Shown here in pieces: positions 35,801 through 45,673 of a stretch of 64,000 nucleotides of DNA. This stretch comes from Membranipora membranacea. Taxonomy: Eukaryota; Bryozoa; Gymnolaemata; Cheilostomatida; Membraniporidae. Below the pieces are notes generated by a model that saw nothing but the letters and a program-made list of their open reading frames with translations, made no database searches and was not told the origin of the DNA. A program made the position numbers and the translations under genes. Numbering within the stretch: position 1 is the stretch's first letter; the number at the start of each line of letters is the position of its first letter. The stretch is taken from the NCBI GenBank assembly GCA_914767715.1, contig OU612065.1, positions 36,828,001 through 36,892,000 of the forward strand, read 5' to 3'.

Positions 35801-38800
35801 AACTCAGTCTACTGAAGGTCTAGGTCATCATGGATAAATAATATCACATCTGTCTGCAGTCTGTGTGCTGGGGCTGCACTGTTACAATCACTGAGTATAT
35901 TGAGTATGATGTTGTTGGGTTGAAGTGCAAACACATACTATGTAGGCATCAGGCTATGTGGGATCACAGACTAAGATGTTCAAGTTGTATTTCGCTGCTG
36001 CGCAAGCAGCTCTTTGTGTTTTTTGTTGTGAGTTTTTTAGTCTTTGTGGCAGCTTCTGTACACTGATGATTATTTGGCTAGTTTCCAACTGATTCTTGTA
36101 ATGTTGATCAGCCCTGTAACAAATGGGACGGCATCGAAACATCACTATTGATGTGACTATTTCACTTATAATTAAACTCTCTGAGTTCACTGATGCTTGG
36201 CTTCAAATTTTGATTAAAAGGCTTGATAAACAAAATAAATGTGCCAAAATTAGTCAGAGCCAGGTAATAACAACTGAAAGCTTAATTAGTCAGAGTAATT
36301 AAACTCAGTATGTATAAAAAAATTGATTCAGTTACCACCTAGCCCATACCTCCCACACATCTTTGCAATCTCAATTATGAAATCCCTACCCTCCATTAAC
36401 TAACTAACTGACGAAATTAAACAGTTGCTCTGTGTCCTGTTTCGAAGCTAGGTAACGGCGCCGATGTAGTCAAGGTGTCCAATTCTAGGCCAATTAATAG
36501 GATGAACAGGTGGTTGTCCACCTACAGGAGAGAATGAAGATGGAAAATATACCTCAGGAGGTAAGCTATCACCCTAATCGATAACACAACACCCAACAAA
36601 TCCAACTTTCCTTTGCCCTTTTATAGTAACGCCGGAACAGAAGGCCAAGCAGCAGGAGTTATATAAGGGATTAGATGAGAGGAAGTCAAAGTTAGACACT
36701 GTACTTCAGGATAAAATAAAAGAGCTTAAAGCCCTGTGTCTCAACGAGTCGGAGATTACCGGAGAGTTACCACATGAGTATACACTATTCATGACTCCAG
36801 GGGAGAGAACTCCTACTGTAAAGAAAAGGATGGGTACTGCCTTCTCCATCGCAGGTAAGAGACTGCGTTATGTTATATAGACAGTGTATATTTACTGTAG
36901 ACATTTTTTTTATTTATGAATCAGCTTACCAAAAGGGAAGTGTGTAGTAAGAAATTAATCAAAGCAGAGTGAAGACTCATAGATACGACGTACTGATAAT
37001 TATAGGTATGATACAATACATAGACCAACCAGATAACTTTGTATGGAAAACACTTAGTCAAAAGTGTAATAATACCGGGTTTAGTCGGTCAACGGACTAA
37101 GACTTTACACCCAAATCACCAGATTCAAACTGATATGAACTAGGAGAATCGTGCAAATTGTCTTAGCACAATATTTTGTCTGCGTTTCTACAAAGCCTTG
37201 CTGCGTAATGGTATTTAGTATAAGCGTTGGTACATCATGAATTGTTTGATTCTGAGTATGTTTGTTGAATCATTTCTCTTACTTTGATGCATCACAACGC
37301 TTGCAGCATCCACCCTATTATGTAAATGAGAATAATATGTATTATCCAGCTAATTCATATATCAGATCTGTTTGCAAAACAGATATAACTGTATCACTTT
37401 TATTGGGGGTAATTTTTTATCAGTTTGTATTTGGATGCTCTAGGACACTATATGTTATCAATTTTTATAGGGGATATTCTTATCATCATGCCATGCCCTG
37501 AAAATAGATCCATAATCGGTTTATGACCCTCAAGATTCAGTGTCATGTCCTTGATTCACATGTCTGCATTTCTAAATTATTTCACAACTTTGGATAGCTC
37601 ATAAAGGGAGTAAGTATAATTTATGCAAACTTGTTACTAAATATTTTAGTTATCTCCCCCTCAACAAGAATAATGGCCATCTATTACCCACAGTTTCGGG
37701 ATTGGGCATGGTTCGGTTATGAAGCTAATAATGCAGCGATTCGGTGCCAAAACACTCCTGTCGCCTCAACTCTCACAACTCAACAAGCGTTCACAACTCA
37801 TCCTATCTGGAAATTAACCCCTTATTTTATTCAGTTTGATATAAAAAAATTGAGACATTAATTGGCAGAGCCTAACACAATCATTTCGCAGCTTTTGCTT
37901 AATTTCGTTTTTGGACTTGTTGCGGTGTGTAGGTTTGTTAGGTGGTCTGTCAGAGCTGGTTATGATTAATTCTTTCTATGGTCTATGGTAATTTTGTAAT
38001 GAATATGTAGATTTATATCTCTTGGCATTATGTGGTTGGTCGCTCTTTGGTGAAGTCAGACCCTTATTTACATGTAACTGGCGACAATGTCAGAATTCAG
38101 AGAAAGGCCATGTTACAAGAGTGTGAACGTACATGACATTCATCGAAACCGATGAGCGTTTGTATGTTTTCTAGAACTTTTATTTACGAAAGAATTTCAT
38201 TCACACAATGGCTTGTATTGACGAAACTGAAATAAACAACAATGTCACAATTGTTTACCATATCCTCAAAAGTCCATTAATTTTATTACCTCTCTCAGTT
38301 TTTTTTAATATCTTGTATTTTTAGAGCTTGTGAGCGGTAAGGACACAGACCTGACAAAGTTAGAAATGGAATACGAGCTACAGAAACAAATACTCAAAGC
38401 TAAACAAAAACTGGCTAACGACGAAACTCTGTCTAAAAATGTCAGGAAAAAGCATAATCACGACTACCTAGAGGCAAAATCTAAGGTATGATATGAAGTG
38501 CAATAGTCTAGAATCATAGACTGTTACCTTGCCTTCGAGCACCACATAATAATATGTCTAAGATCTCAGACTTTCTTTGCGGTGATATGCCCACGTGTAT
38601 TGGTTGGTAATAATTTCCACTGGCCGCCCAGCATTCAGCTACAAGTCTGCCGAGTATATGCAGATCATGAGAAAGAGGATGTGAGACAAGGCATAGTCTT
38701 CCCAGGCATCTGCATAACATTACAATGACAATAATATACTACTCCTTATACTCATCACGATCCTACTGATAAAGCAGTAACTGTAGTAGCTTGTGACCAA

Positions 38801-41800
38801 GTGGTGTTAGGCTGAGAGGAACTCTTAAACCTCAAAAAGCTTAGATATTTGCCTTGGACCAGACCTGATCCCTAGTACACAGGTTACTGTATAGGTCTGA
38901 CTGACACAGTTTGTGACGCTGACTACACTGCTGATTGGCCTTCATTTATCATATAGCTCCATCAATTTTATAGCTGAAGGAGTTGGAACAGAACTTGAAG
39001 TCATGTAGAACCCAGGCTGGATTAGACGCAGGTAGCTTTACTAGTGAAGGTATGTATAACATAGATATACACAATAAGGGTCTAGCTGTCACTATAAGTA
39101 TTGTAAAAACCCACATCATCATAATGTCAGGAATCATGGGATAGACAATGGCCACCAGATTAAAGCTGATACTGATTACAGTATTCCAGGAAGTAACAGC
39201 ATATCTGTCTCTCTCATCAACAGCTGCAGTTTATTATTGAGTCAGCCTTGTGCCAAATGTATAATTATATCTGTTTGATCAGCTCAATCACGATGATTTA
39301 ATCACCATAAATACATATATCATATGATGCATTCTGGGAAGTTCTGTGCTGTGACATGACACAGTTACCGTTACTGTTTATAGACTTTGCAATGAGCGAG
39401 GGTAGTTTTGGCCTCAGAGGCTCAGATGGTATGTTGTAAGCCTTGCATATCTGTAATACCGTAACCTGTTATAATACAAATAAGCCTGTATTATTATCCT
39501 AGCTAGTCATGCATCAGACTAACCTTCCTCTCTTTCTATCGGAGAATACAACGGGCATAGCCTGAGTTTCCCAGCTGATTTGATTGGGAAACGTGTCCAG
39601 TATCTAATACGTGTCCTGCTCCCGTTCAGAACAGCTTGGGAGCTCAAACTATTATATAAGCATGGCTCTAACGTATGATGAATCAAAATTAAGATGCGAC
39701 CAGTCATTTGGAAACCTTCAAGTTTAATTTCATGCATGTGCAGTCTTTGGTGATTTTGTTCACTGGGATTTTGCTTCCTTGACTCAGCAGGCAATGTGGG
39801 AGGGGTGTATCTGTTGATGTTTCTACCCTTGTGTATGTCTATGTCGCTAGCATGTCAAAGCCCCGCTAGTTTGTGCATTTTGACTCCTATCGCGACGAAA
39901 GAGTGTCACTTGTATACAGAGCAGGACAACTCTGAAATGAGCCCAATATCAATACAGTCATCAGGGAGTTGGGAGAGAAAATGTTAAGAGCCAGTCAGAT
40001 CTAAACTTTAAAATCATAGCAATAACACGGCTTACCATGTAATTCTTAACGCCAAAAACTCAACAGCATTCATAAACGCCTCTGTAGACTACTAATTATT
40101 TACAAAAGCTTGTTCGTCATTAAATGTTAGGTTCACTAATTGAGATTTCGGCACAATGTCTAAGGTTTGGGTGACAAGTTTATGATGGTGGTACAATGTG
40201 CAATGGTATTTCACTGATGAAAATAAGGTAGTGCACTGTAAATCTGCATCGGTACTGTCTCACTAGGATGAGGACGGCTCTATCAGTTGGTTTCCTCCCC
40301 TCATTAGCTAGGTTGCATGTATCGTCTTATAATTGATTTACTCTTGTTATATTTGTAGATAACGCCTCTCTTGGATCGTTTGGATCATCACCAGCTCTCA
40401 CCAAATCACCAAAGAAATCTGTATCATCTCAACAGGTAGGTCTCATTGTCTTTGGTTCTCTGCACAGGGAGTGTAGAATCTTATTGCTAACCAATCAAAA
40501 TGAGGTTGAATGTTACAGTAGGCCAAAGCAAGATGTTCAGCCCTGCATTGATACCCATTGGGATTTCAGTCCCAGAAGCGTTATGAGGTAAAAGCCTTGC
40601 ACAATGCCCTTAGTTGGGTAGCAGAGTATAGAACCCCGAATCGCTGCAGAATTGTGGGGACCTACTATTGTAACAATTAATAAGTTTGGCCTCACTTGTA
40701 CTTATATTCTCAGCGAGTCGCGTGTTCAGACAAAGATGACACGCAAATCCGGCCAATCTGAGATGGCAGGTAATTTTCTTTGACAAATGTAGAAAGGGAA
40801 ACAACACATTTTTCGTGCTAAGGATTTAAAATGGCCATCTGTCTGGATTGTAAATGTCGCTTATTCCAGACAAAAATTGCTGCTAATTGGATTGTAGATA
40901 GACAGCATCAAACAAAACTGATCCCTATAAATTGGCAGAGAAATATATCTGTGTCAGAACATTTAATCATTTTAGGGCAACAAAACTGAGACAGTTTAAA
41001 CAACTCAGATATAGCCACCCCACACCATGCCTTTCTGCTGACTCAGTAGTTGACATTTGATCAATATTTTATCACTAATATTCTCCTACACACTATATTT
41101 TAGCTGGAATCATTAGAATGCTCTCCCAATACTCGACGAAGGATGAACTCAATGTCACGACTGCAAAACTCTCAGCAGAAGTCTACATTGAGGCAGCCAG
41201 CGTTTGATATCCCTAGTAATCCGAGCTCAACCTCATCGCTAGCCTCCATATCACAACTAGAAGGGTAAGGCTACAGTCCTCCTCCCTCGACAGCCAGCTT
41301 AATCCTCTAAGGCTCAATTGTGTGTCCTTGTCTCAATAACAGGATCTTGTCTTGTGGTATTGAGAGGCAATAATTTTGTCTTAGCCCAGTTGGTATCCGG
41401 GAAGTCGCTGCTTTTGGGCCACATAATGGGATAACTTTTCAAACCACTAAGTCAAATCTCCCAAATCTTAAGTTAAAGATATTCAACAACAAAGTGAATT
41501 TAGTTTTTATTACCACAAAGCTTGCTAATGAAATCTTTTAAACATAATCCACAAAAAGCCTTGGAACAAATCCAAAAGAGTAGTCCCAGTGCAATGTCGT
41601 GCGACGCTTTAACTTAGGGCGGTGGAGATGTTGTCAACTGTTTCTTGATATATTATTGTCCCGAACTTATTTGAGATGTGAATTTGTTTACAGACACAGT
41701 GAGTTTACTCCAGTAAAAGGGCTGAAGTATAATCGCTCCACTCTTGGTAGCAGTGCTCAATCAGGCTCCTCATCTGGTAATCATCACCATCACCACCATC

Positions 41801-44800
41801 AGCAGCAGTCCTCTCACATACCTATTGTACACTCGTCAGCAGATCTGAACTCTGTCGGGTCGAGTACAGCTAACTCCAGTACCTCCTCTCTCCATGCTTA
41901 CAGTGTATCCGGAGGTCGACCTCTACGCTCAGGCAGTATGGACGATGTACGGCTCGCTGCTAACGGTAAGAGCACATTAATACTCTGTAATTTGTTGACA
42001 ACACTTGGGGGTGACATTGTGGTCCTAGAACCTGTGAGATCAATTTTTCAGTTCCTGCGCCTCGACTGTTACGCGGCCAGTATTAACAACTCAAGTTTCA
42101 ACTATTATACCAGCCCGTTTGAAATGGCCGTTTTAAATGGCCGTTTGAAATGGCCGTTTGAAATGGCCATATCTAGGGCAGATTGGAGGGTGGTACTATA
42201 ATCAGACGGCTCTATAGACTTGATTGTCTAAAATATGTGAACATCAAAACACAACGGATCAGACGCCTTTGACTTTAGTACAGACTGAGGCATTTGCTTC
42301 TCAACTAGGATCATTTAGTGATTTGGGTGGATTAACGGGCTAAGCTAAACAATGAGGTCACGACAGATCTGCGTAAGCAGCCAGGGTAGCAAATAACTAC
42401 ACAATATTATTTAGTTAATAAAGGGCTTCCTGATTTGTTAATATTGCTTAATAAGGTTTTTGGGTTATCCGAGGATAAAGATTATCCCTGTTAATTAATG
42501 TCTCTAAGAGAGATTAGTTCTTATTATGTAATGTAATGTTCTTCTGTACTGAGAAATTATCATCTAGTTGTGATTATGTGGTCTGCTTGGTCTATTTGAA
42601 ATTCCATTTCTTCTTGTTGACAGTCTAGATTTGCATAATATGCTCTAAAGTTATTCAGAGCTGGTGATTTATATTAAAAATTCAACAGTGATAATAAAAT
42701 GTTTGCTTAATTTTGTAGGTTCAGGTAGTTCTCCTCATCAGCATTCAAACCCCCAGGCTATGGATAGAAGCTCAAACGGCACAAACTCTCGCTCAAAATC
42801 TTATCTCTCCAATAATCCTTATGGTAGTCTGGAGAGAAAGGCGCTCAAACAGAGACGAACGGCTAACCGGGCGATGAACGAGGCGCCCCCTAATCCTCTA
42901 CCTAATATGTATAACCCTTACGCTCAGAACCAGAGGGTGGATAATTATAGTAACTATGCTACTATGGATTCATATAACAGATATCACCCAGAGGGGTACA
43001 GACACTCACCTCCTAGTCGTAATGAGGACCAACCTCCTCCTATACCTGCGGCTAGGGTGCCTAAACAGCACCACCCACAACAACAGCAGCAGCAGCCCCA
43101 GCCGGCCTATAGACCTAGGGCTAACCACCAGACTAGAGAATATGCTCACAATGTACACCAGGCTTCACGGAGGATGTATGACTCAACGTCTCAACCATTT
43201 CAGATGTTGGATAATCCATATAACACACATCGACGTAACATGGACCATTTGGGTCAGAGTTTAGCAGACGCTCATATTGCACCTATCCAAATAGACACTC
43301 ATCCCCATATGCCATCCGCCCCTCATAGACGGCCCAGCGGCGGGGACAGGCAGTACCATACAGACTCTAGTAGCGACCTAAACAGTCCTCAAGAAAATGC
43401 CTTCAGTTTTTTCAATAATTTAAATTCTTATGTGCAACACAACTCGGTTGTTAATAACAACAATCCCTATAAACAAGCTGGGCCTGCCAGTGCAGACCTA
43501 AACAGGCACAGGGCATCGTACGGTCAGGAAGAAACTAAACCGTATGAGATGAAAGACTTTTATCAGTATAGTGAGAGACTAAGGAAGGCCCGAGGAATGA
43601 ATCAACACTGTCGATCTCAGGAACCCCCTCCACCCCTGCCTGCTGCCAGATCATCAGGCAGTAGAACCCCCTCCAGTCCAGGAGTGTCTCTAGAGGGGTC
43701 ACGATCCGGATCTCCCTACACTAACGGACCTCCACCACCTGCAGGTAAAATCATTGTTACTGTTAACTAAATATATACACAAGGTAGTCATAAAACCCTA
43801 CTAGAGTTGTTGAGGTAACAATATCAAGATGGAGCTGCTGTAATATTTTAATTAATCCACCGAGCATCCTGGTGAGGATAAAATATATATGAGGATTGAT
43901 GAGACTTTAAATTGTTTGTAATTAATTGTTTTAATATGACATCTGTGATGTTTAAATTGTCATTTCTAGACCCTAGATTTCACCTTCATCACAGTGAGTT
44001 CTTTTTAGTGGTAGGACTTGTCTATATTGACAGTACTTCATAATTCAACTGGTGTTAGTGGAAAAACAACACTGACACCCACCCCATTGATAAATTACGA
44101 AATTATGGGCACCGGCTAATGGGTCTCTTGTATCAGTATCAATCACTGTCACAACTGTCTCTTGCTATTATTAGCATAAAGAACCATCCTGGCCATATAG
44201 ACTTTACTTGGGACTGATTTGCTCACATTGTTTTATTTTTACTTGTAGCGTTCTCTAATGGCAGCGGCAGCAGTAGAGGAAGTCCTAATATGATGTCACA
44301 GATGTCTCCACATCACTACCCTAATATGTCCATGCAGGGATATACCAGTAATACTGGTACACTCAGAGGGCAGGGCAGAAGGTAAGACACGTCAAAATTA
44401 GATACAGCTAAGTTTTCAATTCTATTGCGAATCAACTGTCTTACTGTTTTAGCTAGTTTAATATGGGAACGGATTGATGAAGGTTCAGTGCCAAACAGAG
44501 GCTGACATAAACCATTTCTGATCTAATGGACATGGCAGTGCCTTCCTGCTCTATAAAATACATCTTCTTGTTGTGAGCAGGCATGACAGTTTGCTCTGTT
44601 TATGCAAATATGGACTTACAAGGAGTTGCCCACACTCTGAATATTGCAATTTTGAGGGACAACTCCTTATTCTGTAGCAAGTTACAGTAAACTAAGGTGT
44701 AAAGTCTCATTGTTATATTCGGGTTTTAATAGATTCTCGCATTGCTGGTAGGTGGAAGTTTGCACCCATATCACTTTGTTTTCAGTTTTTTTTTCTCTCT

Positions 44801-45348
44801 AATGTGTGATTATTGTATTTAGCGTTGCTATCATCATAGTAAAAGAGAGTTTCTGCATAATCATTGATCTTCTCCCCATTTCATATATCAAACACTATTT
44901 TGAATGAGATTTCTTGATAGCCTGTTTGCATGGTTTTAGTGAAGTGCAGGAATTTCTTGGTAGTTTATTGACCATCTATTCTCCCTGAGTATGCCGACTG
45001 TTCGTGCTCATATTGACCGTGATTTTGACAGCCATGCTCGGAATCATATTGATTGTGGTTTGCATGACTGAAGATAACTGAATTTGAAATCTAATATGCC
45101 ATACTAGTTCAGCTCTGCTTCCTGCTAACCAAACATTTTTCTCCGAATACTTGTCTCCTCGTGTCTAAAAAGGGGGGAACTCCAAATAAATTTGAGTGAC
45201 TTTATCATTACCTCAACTGTATTTTAGATCGATGCCAAAGGATTCTAGTTTTAACACTGGTGATGTAGCTGATAACTTCAGTTCGGAGATGTTAGCATGG
45301 TATCAAGACAGCCAGGAGCCAGAACACACATCCTCAACACTTGTGTAG
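14816..45348 (+). CDS. FRMD4: FERM domain-containing protein 4 (FRMD4A/B family)
   Basis: Nineteen exons join in phase to 1137 residues: 14816-14881, 17363-17457, 18618-18710, 22107-22271, 24467-24616, 25387-25531, 26127-26203, 29970-30111, 35609-35789, 36627-36854, 38325-38485, 38974-39049, 39384-39428, 40359-40435, 41104-41264, 41694-41965, 42719-43744, 44249-44381, 45228-45348. Residues about 8-311 are the FERM domain (NFNLKEKEYFG, SIVEKLPTYG, KQGIPWWLGLS, all close to human FRMD4A). Residues about 372-526 are the coiled-coil CUPID/DUF3338 region (LCLNESEITGELPHEY), which in vertebrate FRMD4 and INAVA binds cytohesins. The rest is Ser/Pro/Gln-rich and disordered, with an H6Q3 run, two PPPxPAAR motifs, a conserved EMLAWYQ block and a C-terminal STLV that fits a class I PDZ ligand. 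Vertebrate FRMD4A bridges Par-3 and cytohesin-1 to activate Arf6 at epithelial junctions; the same role here is inferred. Human FRMD4A is of similar size. Confidence 0.95.
14939..14996. repeat. 29-bp direct tandem duplication in FRMD4 intron 1
   Basis: Two adjacent 29-bp units (14939-14967, 14968-14996), each ATCCTATTYTTCTCATTTRT followed by GKAACATTA, differ at few positions. It is a simple local duplication. Confidence 0.75.
16074..16092. repeat. (TA)n microsatellite
   Basis: Uninterrupted TA repeat of about nine units in FRMD4 intron 1. Confidence 0.9.
19894..19915. repeat. (CT)n microsatellite
   Basis: About eleven CT units in FRMD4 intron 3. Confidence 0.9.
21331..21839. mobile_element. 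509-bp foldback (MITE-like) element in FRMD4 intron 3
   Basis: Long terminal inverted repeats of about 170 bp (21331 to about 21510, and about 21665 to 21839) flank a non-coding middle of about 150 bp. Landmarks read inward from both ends: ATAGACAGTTTTCTGAGCTC, CAATTCGGAGTTGTCCTCT, AACCCACGCCGCATAGGAAA, GAAAACCGCT. The arms have diverged by scattered substitutions, so the insertion is not very recent. No transposase frame is present. A target-site duplication is not clear at the ends I chose. A non-autonomous DNA transposon is the likely origin; the superfamily is unknown. Confidence 0.85.
22272..24466. other. FRMD4 intron 4
   Basis: 2.2-kb intron. Overlapping short frames at 22480-22732 on both strands have no domain character. 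Nothing else is seen. Confidence 0.6.
25718..25815. repeat. 33-bp minisatellite, three units, FRMD4 intron 6
   Basis: GAACTGAGACTARCATTTYG starts units at 25718, 25751 and 25784, an exact 33-bp period with few substitutions. It begins about 190 bp after exon 6. Confidence 0.85.
27225..27329 (+). CDS. FRMD4: FRMD4 candidate cassette exon A (105 nt, 35 codons)
   Basis: This lies in the long intron between exons 26127-26203 and 29970-30111. It has an acceptor (CTAG) and a consensus donor GTAAGT, is 105 nt long, enters and leaves in phase 2 like its neighbours, and is open in that frame. The peptide is acidic: SSFNLYEDAIREPLEE, then ECDDLSDAISDPTT. Human FRMD4A runs straight from HDPRR to ASVTRRTFG at this junction, matching direct splicing 26203 to 29970 here. 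The exon is therefore likely optional. It would insert into a loop of the F3 (PH/PTB-like) FERM lobe. Confidence 0.65.
27699..27730. repeat. Palindrome copy 3
   Basis: TCACAGAATAAGGAT, AT, then ATTCTTACTCTGTGA: 13 of 15 arm positions are complementary, and the core is shared with 993-1026 and 1381-1420. It lies in the FRMD4 intron between the two cassette exons. Confidence 0.8.
28180..28224 (+). CDS. FRMD4: FRMD4 candidate cassette microexon B (45 nt, 15 codons)
   Basis: This exon-like block of exactly 45 nt enters and leaves in phase 2. It has a pyrimidine-containing acceptor ending TATAG and a GTGAAC donor. Read after cassette A it encodes EYYQWYYNQYMAQQR, rich in Tyr and Gln. With cassette A it would add 50 residues between HDPKR and VSVSRRTFG in the FERM F3 lobe. 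Because both blocks are symmetric, four isoforms could form without a frameshift. Confidence 0.6.
29664..29792 (+). other. GC-rich, exon-like block in FRMD4 intron 7
   Basis: A good acceptor (TTTTCACCTCACAG) precedes a stretch much richer in G+C than the intron around it. Read in phase 2, as the flanking exons require, it gives a basic peptide ending at TGA (29780s). In phase 0 it gives a more protein-like 41-codon frame (YPSPAAVFGGSPYISKEFAD) ending in TAA at about 29790. No clear donor follows. It could be an alternative terminal exon, a relic, or a structured RNA: it contains short hairpins such as CACTG-CATTAGCA-CAGTG. I cannot decide between these. Confidence 0.3.
30571..30629. other. 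Compact potential three-way-junction structure
   Basis: ACCGAGCTG (30571-30579) pairs perfectly with CAGCTCGGT (30621-30629). Directly inside, GGCTGC (30580-30585) pairs with GCAGCC (30604-30609). Directly after that, CCAC (30610-30613) pairs with GTGG (30617-30620). All three stems abut with no unpaired base at the junction, 19 bp in 59 nt. It lies in FRMD4 intron 8. Role unknown; it could be a structured RNA element, a cruciform-forming DNA or a transposon remnant. Confidence 0.45.
32042..32158 (+). CDS. FRMD4: FRMD4 candidate alternative first exon 1 (39 codons)
   Basis: An ATG at 32042 opens 39 codons (MSLDRRRKSQPWLALPWAPK, then HNVGSVRTASSVKSHTNVG) ending exactly at a consensus donor GTGAGT in phase 0, the phase needed by the next constitutive exon at 35609. 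No acceptor is apparent just upstream, so this looks like a first exon from an internal promoter. The product would lack the whole FERM domain and begin at the linker before CUPID. Confidence 0.5.
32618..32641 (+). CDS. FRMD4: FRMD4 candidate alternative first exon 2 (8 codons)
   Basis: ATG at 32618 encodes MRRRSKSR and runs straight into a GTAAGA donor in phase 0, again matching the exon at 35609. Its basic start resembles that of the other alternative exon (MSLDRRRKS), which supports both being real but could be chance. It lies 460 nt after that exon. Confidence 0.45.
33765..34084. repeat. Local imperfect tandem duplication, FRMD4 intron 8
   Basis: Blocks at about 33765-33948 and 33977-34084 share ordered segments: GCTAGTTTGTGGT, GAGCTTATATAATG, TTTCACTATTTCA and GCAGTTCT/GTCAGTTCT followed by AATTGCTTTTCTA. 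The second is shorter, with internal deletions. Confidence 0.65.
34864..34918. repeat. Short tandem repeat (GTGTCGGAATGTC)n
   Basis: Three to four units of about 15-16 bp on the pattern GTGTCGGAATGTC, with one-base spacing differences, in FRMD4 intron 8. It is relatively CpG-rich. Confidence 0.75.
42117..42168. repeat. 13-bp tandem repeat, four units, FRMD4 intron 16
   Basis: GTTTGAAATGGCC is repeated exactly in register four times (42117, 42130, 42143, 42156), with one two-base change in the second unit. It lies about 150 bp after the donor of exon 16. Confidence 0.9.
43970..43993 (+). CDS. FRMD4: FRMD4 candidate 24-nt microexon
   Basis: Between exons 42719-43744 and 44249-44381 (both junctions phase 1) lies a 24-nt block with acceptor CATTTCTAG and donor GTGAGT. 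It enters and leaves in phase 1 and is open, adding eight residues (DPRFHLHH) between PPPPAG and FSNGSG and changing the following Ala to Thr. Such microexons are often neuron-specific in animals; here that is only a thought. It may be a chance match. Confidence 0.4.
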
Positions 45349-45667
45349 CATTGGCAGCATATTCCTTATTGATCACTGTAAATTTTCACAATTCAATTTT
45401 TTTGTAACATTAGTCATAATAATGAGTTAACTAATTTTTGTACTTTGAAATGTAAAGATTTTCATTTTGCACTTTATTGAAGTGCGTTGTGCACTACAGA
45501 TGTCTAGTTGATAATATTGTTTTTAGTTTTGATATATAGGCTCCTGTTTATAGTATTAGCTACAGATCTACTAGTTGTTTTTCTATCAGTCCTGATGTCC
45601 TGATACTGTACGATAATTCTATAAAGGCTGAGAAAATATTCTCATCCCTCATTTTTTGTTTTCTAAA

Positions 45668-45673
45668 AATAAA
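45668..45673 (+). promoter_or_regulatory. Candidate FRMD4 polyadenylation signal
   Basis: AATAAA 320 nt after the FRMD4 stop at 45348, inside AT-rich 3' UTR-like sequence. Confidence 0.5.

Noticed and set aside
41599-42201. 200-codon plus-strand frame taken as a whole
   Set aside because: Only 41694-41965 is FRMD4 exon 16; both ends of the frame are intron, including the 13-bp tandem repeat.
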